A DNA stretch of 9,778 nt from an uncultured Oscillospiraceae bacterium. Its GTDB lineage: Bacteria; Bacillota; Clostridia; Oscillospirales; Oscillospiraceae. The stretch lies in contig CAUBIP010000067.1 in the NCBI GenBank assembly GCA_958436045.1, positions 1-9,778 on the forward strand, read 5' to 3'. The notes beneath the pieces are model-generated. The model searched no databases, was not told where the DNA came from, and saw only the letters and a list, made by a program, of their open reading frames with translations. Position numbers and translations under genes: made by a program. Positions 5,339 to 9,778 of this stretch are shown here, piece after piece. How positions within the stretch are numbered: position 1 is the stretch's first letter; every line of letters starts with the position of its first letter.

Positions 5339-5542
5339 ATGTGCCTTTCCACGATCTATCGGGATGCGGTGACAGAGCAGAACATCCTGATGAAAAATGT
5401 CAAAGAGATCGCCTGTCATGACGGCATGGTCGTCCTGACCGACCTGCTGGACCGCCAGATGGCCCTGCAGGGGGAGCTGGTCATGGCATCGCTGGTGGAC
5501 GGCTACGCCGTCGTCAAGGAGCGGACCGAGCCGCTGCAATAA
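5339..5542 (+). CDS. cooT: CooT-family nickel-binding protein
   Basis: The protein has 67 aa; the ATG at 5339 is set by AAAGGAGG at 5323-5330 and gives the family's invariant MCL start, with C2 the residue known to bind nickel in the Rhodospirillum rubrum homologue. The rest follows the family pattern of a small beta-rich protein: a 'V.EI...DG.VVLTDLL' core, then a 'Q GEL..ASLVDGY.VVKE' strand pair. CooT proteins are short cytosolic proteins linked to nickel-dependent carbon monoxide dehydrogenase. C26-H27 is an additional possible ligand pair that I would not call conserved. It sits 34 bases downstream of the His-rich gene and 193 bases upstream of metF. The symbol is used for family membership only, since the exact role of CooT even in CO-utilising bacteria is not settled. 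Confidence 0.85.
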   Translation: MCLSTIYRDAVTEQNILMKNVKEIACHDGMVVLTDLLDRQMALQGELVMASLVDGYAVVKERTEPLQ

Positions 5543-5623
5543 CGCCGCGCTGGGCAGGAACCGGCGCGTTCCGGCAGTATACTGGGGATAAAAATAATTG
5601 AGCAAAGTGAAAAGTTATTTAGG

Positions 5624-5652
5624 TTGCAATTCGCGTGTGATTGTGATACGAT
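5624..5652 (+). promoter_or_regulatory. Candidate promoter of the metF-acs operon
   Basis: TTGCAA (5624-5629), a 17-base spacer and TACGAT (5647-5652) resemble a sigma-A promoter in an A/T-rich stretch between cooT and metF. The predicted leader is about 75 bases, and I saw no riboswitch motif in it. No clear intrinsic terminator separates cooT from this promoter; only a short GGAAC/GTTCC hairpin without a T-tract occurs near 5556-5571. Read-through from the cooT unit is therefore possible. Confidence 0.6.
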
Positions 5653-5735
5653 CAAATTATACCGATAAGATTTTTTCGATATGCAAAGTGCAATAATCAA
5701 TTTTCCCACTGTATATTATTTAGGAGGCGTTTAGC

Positions 5736-6662
5736 ATGAAGGTTTCAGAGATCATGGAAAAACGGGCGGCGTTTTCTTTTGAAGTGTTCCCGCCGAAGAC
5801 GGACCGGGGCATGGAAAAGCTTTGTGGAGAAAACGGCGTGCTGGATCACCTGTATGCACTGCACCCGGATTATATCTCTTGCACTTATGGCGCGGGCGGC
5901 ACGAACGTCGGGCGGAATCTGGATGTACTTTCCAAGATCAAGACCGACGGAAAATGCACGCCCGTGACGCATTTCACCTGCATTGGCAATACCCGCGCGG
6001 GCATCAAGGAGCAGCTGCAGAAGTATCTGGACCATGGTATTGACCATATGCTGGCCCTGCGGGGCGACCTGCCCTATGGCTGGACGGGCACCGGCGGGGA
6101 CCTGCACTACGCGACGGAGCTGGTCAAGTTCGTTCGCCAGGAATTTGGTGACAAATTCTGTATCGCCGTGGCGGGCTCTCCGGAGGGGCACATCGCCTGT
6201 CGGAGCCTGGAGGCGGATATCTCCTTCCTGAAGCAGAAGCAGGACGAGGGCGCGGATTATATTATGACCCAGCTGTGCTGGGATATGGACCAGTTCCGCT
6301 ACTGGCTGGAGGCCATCCGCAACGCGGGCGTCTGGCTGCCGGTGGACGTGGGCATCATGCCGGTCCTGGATATGGGCGCGACGATCAATATGGCGCTGAG
6401 CCGCAACGGCTGCGTCATCCCCAGAAGGCTTGCGGAGATCATCTCCAAGCACTGGATCTTCCCGAACCCCTTTGCCCCGAACGAATCGGAGGAGTCCATC
6501 GCCCAGAAGAAGGCGGACTTCAAGGAGGCGGGCCTGGAATACACCATCGGCCTCATCGACGAATACAGAGCCTGCGGCATTGACGGCATCCATCTGTATG
6601 CGCTGAATAAATATGAGGATGTGACGCGGCTGGTCAAGGAGTCCGGCATCGTCGATCTGTAA
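5736..6662 (+). CDS. metF: Methylenetetrahydrofolate reductase
   Basis: This 308-aa TIM-barrel flavoenzyme interconverts 5,10-methylene-THF and 5-methyl-THF in the cytosol. In acetogens this is the last step of the methyl branch before transfer to the corrinoid protein. Motifs in order are FSFEVFPPKTD with the catalytic Glu at 16; YGAGGT at 51-56; ALRGDLP at 107-113, an FAD/folate loop; AGSPEGH at 146-152; TQLCWDMDQF at 178-187, where the usual aromatic run is partly changed; and GIMPV at 206-210. TAGGAGG lies nine bases upstream of the start. The length matches the short bacterial form without the eukaryotic regulatory domain. The acetogen partner MetV, often adjacent to metF, is not present here. 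The gene leads the cooC/acsF-acsD-acsC run, with 38 bases to the next ATG, so the acetyl-CoA pathway role is well supported. Confidence 0.96.
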   Translation: MKVSEIMEKRAAFSFEVFPPKTDRGMEKLCGENGVLDHLYALHPDYISCTYGAGGTNVGRNLDVLSKIKTDGKCTPVTHFTCIGNTRAGIKEQLQKYLDHGIDHMLALRGDLPYGWTGTGGDLHYATELVKFVRQEFGDKFCIAVAGSPEGHIACRSLEADISFLKQKQDEGADYIMTQLCWDMDQFRYWLEAIRNAGVWLPVDVGIMPVLDMGATINMALSRNGCVIPRRLAEIISKHWIFPNPFAPNESEESIAQKKADFKEAGLEYTIGLIDEYRACGIDGIHLYALNKYEDVTRLVKESGIVDL

Positions 6663-6667
6663 AAACC

Positions 6668-6684
6668 GCCGGGCGCGGCCCGGC
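6668..6684 (+). other. Perfect 7-bp GC hairpin between metF and the CooC/AcsF gene
   Basis: GCCGGGC-GCG-GCCCGGC folds into a 7-bp all-GC stem with a three-base loop, five bases after the metF stop and just before AAGGAG of the next gene. No T-tract follows, so it is not an intrinsic terminator. It could be an mRNA processing or stabilising element that sets different levels of MetF and the downstream proteins. Confidence 0.6.
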
Positions 6685-6700
6685 ACAAGGAGCATAAGCT

Positions 6701-7468
6701 ATGACACAAACGATTGCCATCGCCGGAAAAGGCGGTGTGGGAAAGACGACGATCTGCGGGATGCTGGTCGACTATCTGGTCAGCCAGCGGAAGACCCCCG
6801 TGCTCGTCGTGGACGCAGACGCCAACTCCAACCTCAACGAGGTCCTGGGCGTCGAAGCGGGGACGACCCTGGGCGAGATCCGGGAGGAGATGGCCCAGGC
6901 GGAAAAGCGAGGGGACGTCATCCCCGGGGGCATGACGAAGGCGGAGTATGCCGAATTCCGCTTCAGCGAAGCGCTGGCGGAGGAGGACGACTTTGACATG
7001 CTCGTCATGGGCCGGACCCAAGGCAAGGGCTGCTACTGCTTTGTCAACGGCATTTTGCAGGCCCAGCTGGAGAAATACACCGGCCAGTACCGCTACACCG
7101 TCATCGACAACGAAGCCGGGATGGAGTACATCGCCCGGGGCACGCTGCCCCATGTGGATACGCTGCTGCTGGTTTCCGACTGCTCCCGCCGGGGCATCCA
7201 GGCCGTGGGCCGCATTGCCCGGCTGGCCCAGGACCTGCACCTGACACCGGGGCGGGTCCGCTTGATTGTCAACCGGGCGCCGGAGGGGAAGCTGAACCCC
7301 GGCGTGCTGGAGGAGATCGAGGCCAACGGCCTGGAGCTGGCAGGCGTCGTGCCCCAGGACGAGGCGGTCTATGACGCCGACTGCGCCGGGCAGCCCAGCG
7401 CGCACATCGCGGCGGACGCCAAAAGCAAGCAGGCGCTGCGGGAAATTTTCAAATCGTTAAATATTTAG
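6701..7468 (+). CDS. CooC/AcsF-family nickel-maturation ATPase
   Basis: This 255-aa MinD/SIMIBI-type ATPase matures nickel centres of carbon monoxide dehydrogenase / acetyl-CoA synthase. It has the deviant Walker A GKGGVGKTT at 9-17, VVDADANSNLNEVLG at about 36-50 containing the Walker A' aspartate, and the family-specific C111-Y-C113 motif in GKGCYCFVNG. In CooC proteins this Cys-x-Cys binds metal across the dimer interface. TVIDNEAGMEYIARGTL at 133-149 is the Walker B region. AAGGAG lies about ten bases before the ATG. It is followed after 22 bases by acsD, consistent with one operon. Whether it is the CODH-type CooC or the ACS-type AcsF cannot be told from sequence alone; the position directly before acsD-acsC is common to acetogen copies, although the ferredoxin-like activator gene acsV, often found between them, is missing here. 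Confidence 0.93.
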   Translation: MTQTIAIAGKGGVGKTTICGMLVDYLVSQRKTPVLVVDADANSNLNEVLGVEAGTTLGEIREEMAQAEKRGDVIPGGMTKAEYAEFRFSEALAEEDDFDMLVMGRTQGKGCYCFVNGILQAQLEKYTGQYRYTVIDNEAGMEYIARGTLPHVDTLLLVSDCSRRGIQAVGRIARLAQDLHLTPGRVRLIVNRAPEGKLNPGVLEEIEANGLELAGVVPQDEAVYDADCAGQPSAHIAADAKSKQALREIFKSLNI

Positions 7469-7490
7469 AGTTAGAATAGGGGGAAACAAA

Positions 7491-8435
7491 ATGGCTTTCG
7501 TTTCCAAAAAACACACAAGTAACGCCAGGATCAACGAAGTCACCATCGGGACGGGCGACAAGGCTGTGACCATCGGCGGCGGCAGCACGCTCCCGTTTTA
7601 CACCTTCGACGCCGAGACGGCCAACGCGCCGAAGATCGGCATGGAGGTGACGGACCTCGGCATGGCGGCCTACCCGCAGTCGGGCCTGCAGGAGTTTTAC
7701 GCAGGCTGCGCCACCGTCGCCGATATGGCCGAGCGGGCCCAGTCCATGGCGCATGTTTCGTTCATCGCCCTGCACCTGGAGGGGGCGGACCCCAACGGCG
7801 CGAATCGGTCGGTCGATGAATGCGTCGCCCTGTGCAAGGAAGTGGCCGAGCGCATTGCGCTGCCGCTGGTCGTCCTGGGCTGCAAGAATGTGGAAAAGGA
7901 CGCTGAGATCTTTGCCAAGGTCTCCGAGGCGCTGGCGGGTAAGAATATTCTGGTCCTCTCCGCCCGGGAGGAGAACTATAAGGCAGTCGGCGCTTCGGCG
8001 GCATTGGCCTATGGCCAGAAGGTCGGCGCAGAGTCGGCGGTGGATATCAACCTGGCAAAGCAGCTCAATACCGTCATGACCCAGTTGGGTGTCAACCCCG
8101 GCTCCATCGTCATGCAGGCGGGCAGCGCGGCGGCGGGCTATGGCTTTGAATACGTCGCCTCGACGCTGGACCGCATCCGTGCGGCGGCTCTGGGCCAGAA
8201 CGACGCCCAGCTGCAGATGCCGATCATGACGCCCATCTCGCCGGAGACCTGGGGCGTGAAGGAATCGGTCATGCCCGAGGCGGAGATGCCCGCGTGGGGC
8301 GACGCGGAAAACCGCGGCATCGACATGGAGGTCGCCACGGCGGCGGCCTGTCTGGCCTGTGGGTCGGACGCTGTCATCCTGCGGCATCCGGCATCCATCA
8401 CCGCCATCGGCAAGATGATCGACGCATTGGTCTGA
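7491..8435 (+). CDS. acsD: Corrinoid iron-sulfur protein small subunit (CODH/ACS delta subunit)
   Basis: This 314-aa TIM-barrel protein pairs with AcsC to form the corrinoid iron-sulfur protein, which takes the methyl group from methyl-THF (via the AcsE methyltransferase) and passes it to acetyl-CoA synthase. Features of the family include an N-terminal beta segment ending in STLPFYTFDAETANAPKIGMEV at about 32-53; a barrel core with HLEGADPNG at about 95-103; LVVLGCKNVEKDAEI at about 125-139; and the C-terminal ETWGVKESVMPEAEMPAWGD (about 253-272). The ATG has AGGGGGA seven bases upstream. The length matches known AcsD proteins of about 310-320 aa. The stop is 16 bases before the acsC ATG, consistent with equal production of the two subunits. 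Confidence 0.95.
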   Translation: MAFVSKKHTSNARINEVTIGTGDKAVTIGGGSTLPFYTFDAETANAPKIGMEVTDLGMAAYPQSGLQEFYAGCATVADMAERAQSMAHVSFIALHLEGADPNGANRSVDECVALCKEVAERIALPLVVLGCKNVEKDAEIFAKVSEALAGKNILVLSAREENYKAVGASAALAYGQKVGAESAVDINLAKQLNTVMTQLGVNPGSIVMQAGSAAAGYGFEYVASTLDRIRAAALGQNDAQLQMPIMTPISPETWGVKESVMPEAEMPAWGDAENRGIDMEVATAAACLACGSDAVILRHPASITAIGKMIDALV

Positions 8436-8451
8436 GGGGGAGGTTGTAGCT

Positions 8452-9778
8452 ATGGCTGTCAAGGGATTGGATATTTTTAAGCTGTCTCCGAAGAAAAACT
8501 GTAAGGAATGCGGCGTGCCGACCTGTATGGCCTTCTGCATGAAGGTAGCCCAGGGCGCACTGCCGATTACAAAGTGCCCGTATATGTCCGAGGAGGCCAT
8601 CGCGCTGCTGTCCGAGGCGACGGCCCCGCCGATGAAGACCATCACGGCCGCGGGCCATAAGCTGGGCGGGGAGACCGTCCTGTTCCGGCATGAGAAGACG
8701 CTGGTCAACCGGAATGTCTACGCCGTACAGGTGGGCGACTGTCTGGACGACGCGGCGGCGGATGCGGCGCTGGCGCAGCTGGAAAAAGTCGATTACGAGC
8801 GCATCGGCGAGCGGGAATACGTCGAATTCGTCTTTGTGCACGACGCCGGGCGCGATACCGAGAAGCTGGTGCGCTTTGCCCAGAAGGCAGCGGCCATCGG
8901 CCGGGGCGTCATCGTCGAGACGACGAATCCGGATGCGGCGGCGGCCGTCGTTGCAGCGTGCCCCGAGGCCGTCATTGACGGCGTCAACGCGCAGAACTGG
9001 GAGGCCATGCAGGCTGCGGTCGGCGGCAAGGCCATCTTGGCCGTCGGCGGCGAGAGCCTGGCGGAGATTTACGACACGGTGGAAAAGCTGGAGAAGGCGG
9101 GCAACAAGAATTTGCTCCTCGATGTCACCGGCAGGACGGTCAAGGAAACGTTTGCCAACGCCGTCGAAGCCCGCCGCGGCGCGATTCTGGACGGCGTCCG
9201 GACGCTGGGCTATCCCTCCATCGTGAACATCGCCCGCCTGGCCTGGGGCGACGCGCATCTGCAGACGGCGCTGGCGTCGCTGTTCACCGTCAAATACGGC
9301 TCCATCCTGGTGATGGAGCAGATGTCCTATGCCCAGGCGCTGCCGCTGTTCGGCCTGCGCCAGAACATCTATACGGACCCGCAGAAGCCCATGAAGGTCG
9401 CCCCCGGCATTTATCCGATGAACGGCGCGACGGCGGATTCGCCGTGCCTGCTGACGGTCGACTTCGCGCTGACGTACTTCCTCGTCTCCGGCGAGCTGGA
9501 GCGGTCGAAGGTGCCGGTCAACCTGCTCATCACGGACGCCTCCGGCATGTCCGTCCTGACGGCTTGGGCGGCGGGCAAATTCTCTTCCAGCACCGTCAAA
9601 AAGTTTATGGACGAATTTGACGTTGCCAATAAGATCAACGCCCGGACCCTGGTCCTGCCGGGCAAGGTCGCCGTCATGAAGGGCGAGATTCAGGATAAGC
9701 TGCCGGATTGGAATGTCGTCGTCGGCACCCGCGAGGCGGTCGAGCTGGTCCGCTATTTGAAGGACGGCGAGCATTTGA
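8452..9778 (+). CDS. acsC: Corrinoid iron-sulfur protein large subunit (CODH/ACS gamma subunit), open at the window edge
   Basis: 442 codons are readable from the ATG at 8452 (GGGGGAGG lies about nine bases upstream), and the frame is still open at the last base, so the 3' end is missing. Known AcsC proteins are about 445 aa, so probably only a few residues are lost. The N-terminus holds C17, C20, C25 and C42 in the exact CX2CX4CX16C spacing that binds the [4Fe-4S] cluster used to re-activate the corrinoid by reduction. A TIM-barrel domain follows at about 90-320. The C-terminal corrinoid-binding domain includes PMNGATADSPCLLTVDFALTY at about 322-342, then LLITDASGMSVLTAWAAGKF and VVVGTREAVELVRYLK near the end. 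The protein works with AcsD in methyl transfer to acetyl-CoA synthase. The final bases TGA are in the +1 frame and are not its stop. Confidence 0.96.
   Translation, partial: MAVKGLDIFKLSPKKNCKECGVPTCMAFCMKVAQGALPITKCPYMSEEAIALLSEATAPPMKTITAAGHKLGGETVLFRHEKTLVNRNVYAVQVGDCLDDAAADAALAQLEKVDYERIGEREYVEFVFVHDAGRDTEKLVRFAQKAAAIGRGVIVETTNPDAAAAVVAACPEAVIDGVNAQNWEAMQAAVGGKAILAVGGESLAEIYDTVEKLEKAGNKNLLLDVTGRTVKETFANAVEARRGAILDGVRTLGYPSIVNIARLAWGDAHLQTALASLFTVKYGSILVMEQMSYAQALPLFGLRQNIYTDPQKPMKVAPGIYPMNGATADSPCLLTVDFALTYFLVSGELERSKVPVNLLITDASGMSVLTAWAAGKFSSSTVKKFMDEFDVANKINARTLVLPGKVAVMKGEIQDKLPDWNVVVGTREAVELVRYLKDGEHL

Noticed and set aside
5556..5571. Hairpin after cooT as an intrinsic terminator
   Set aside because: The stem is only about five base pairs and is followed by AGTATACTGGGG rather than a T-run.
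5690..5719. A second metF promoter with TATATT as -10
   Set aside because: No credible -35 lies 16-18 bases upstream, and transcription would begin almost at the ribosome binding site.
7449..8708. 419-codon open frame on the - strand across acsD
   Set aside because: It is a shadow of acsD; no domain is recognisable and the reading is explained by GC bias at third codon positions.
8398..9774. 458-codon open frame on the - strand across acsC
   Set aside because: It is antisense to acsC, which has a perfect CX2CX4CX16C cluster motif and conserved sequence throughout. The antisense product is Arg/Asp/Gln-rich and resembles nothing known to me.

Overview
The window comes from an anaerobic, GC-rich member of the Firmicutes, most likely class Clostridia, that carries a Wood-Ljungdahl (reductive acetyl-CoA) pathway. 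The evidence is a run of metF, a CooC/AcsF-type maturation ATPase, acsD and acsC on the + strand, a FolT-type ECF folate transporter subunit under a tetrahydrofolate riboswitch, and a CooT-type nickel protein. The genus cannot be read from the sequence; a gut-type Oscillospiraceae-like acetogen would fit, but that is inference.

Layout. (1) Positions 2-1062, + strand: the C-terminal end of cobU (corrinoid nucleotide-loop assembly). It overlaps by ATGA a 300-aa histidine phosphatase fused to a cysteine-rich putative metal-binding domain. A strong hairpin terminator follows at 1114-1160. (2) Positions 3298-1180, - strand: a promoter, a THF riboswitch leader, folT and folC. The two genes overlap by ATGA and form a folate uptake and polyglutamylation operon. 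(3) Positions 4949-3319, - strand: a promoter, a CsoR/RcnR-family metal-sensing repressor with a histidine-rich N-terminus, a DUF975-type membrane protein with a Pro/Gln/Ala-rich tail, and a terminator. (4) Positions 4994-5542, + strand, divergent from (3): a perfect-consensus promoter, an 81-aa histidine-rich small protein and a 67-aa CooT-family protein. (5) Positions 5624-9778, + strand: a promoter, then metF, cooC/acsF, acsD and acsC. acsC is still open at the window edge.

How the genes fit together. Almost everything serves the methyl branch of the acetyl-CoA pathway and its cofactors. Folate is imported by FolT and glutamylated by FolC. MetF handles methylene-/methyl-THF. The AcsC/AcsD corrinoid iron-sulfur protein receives the methyl group and needs a corrinoid, whose assembly involves CobU and probably the phosphatase. 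The CooC/AcsF ATPase serves nickel-dependent CODH/ACS maturation, and CooT proteins bind nickel. The least described part is the divergent region between the His-rich CsoR-like repressor and the His-rich small protein plus CooT. It reads as a self-contained nickel (or other metal) sensing and handling module placed beside the acs genes. That assignment is inferred from context and needs experimental or comparative support. No RNA genes, insertion sequences, CRISPR arrays or phage genes were seen, and no gene-free stretch exceeds 300 bases.
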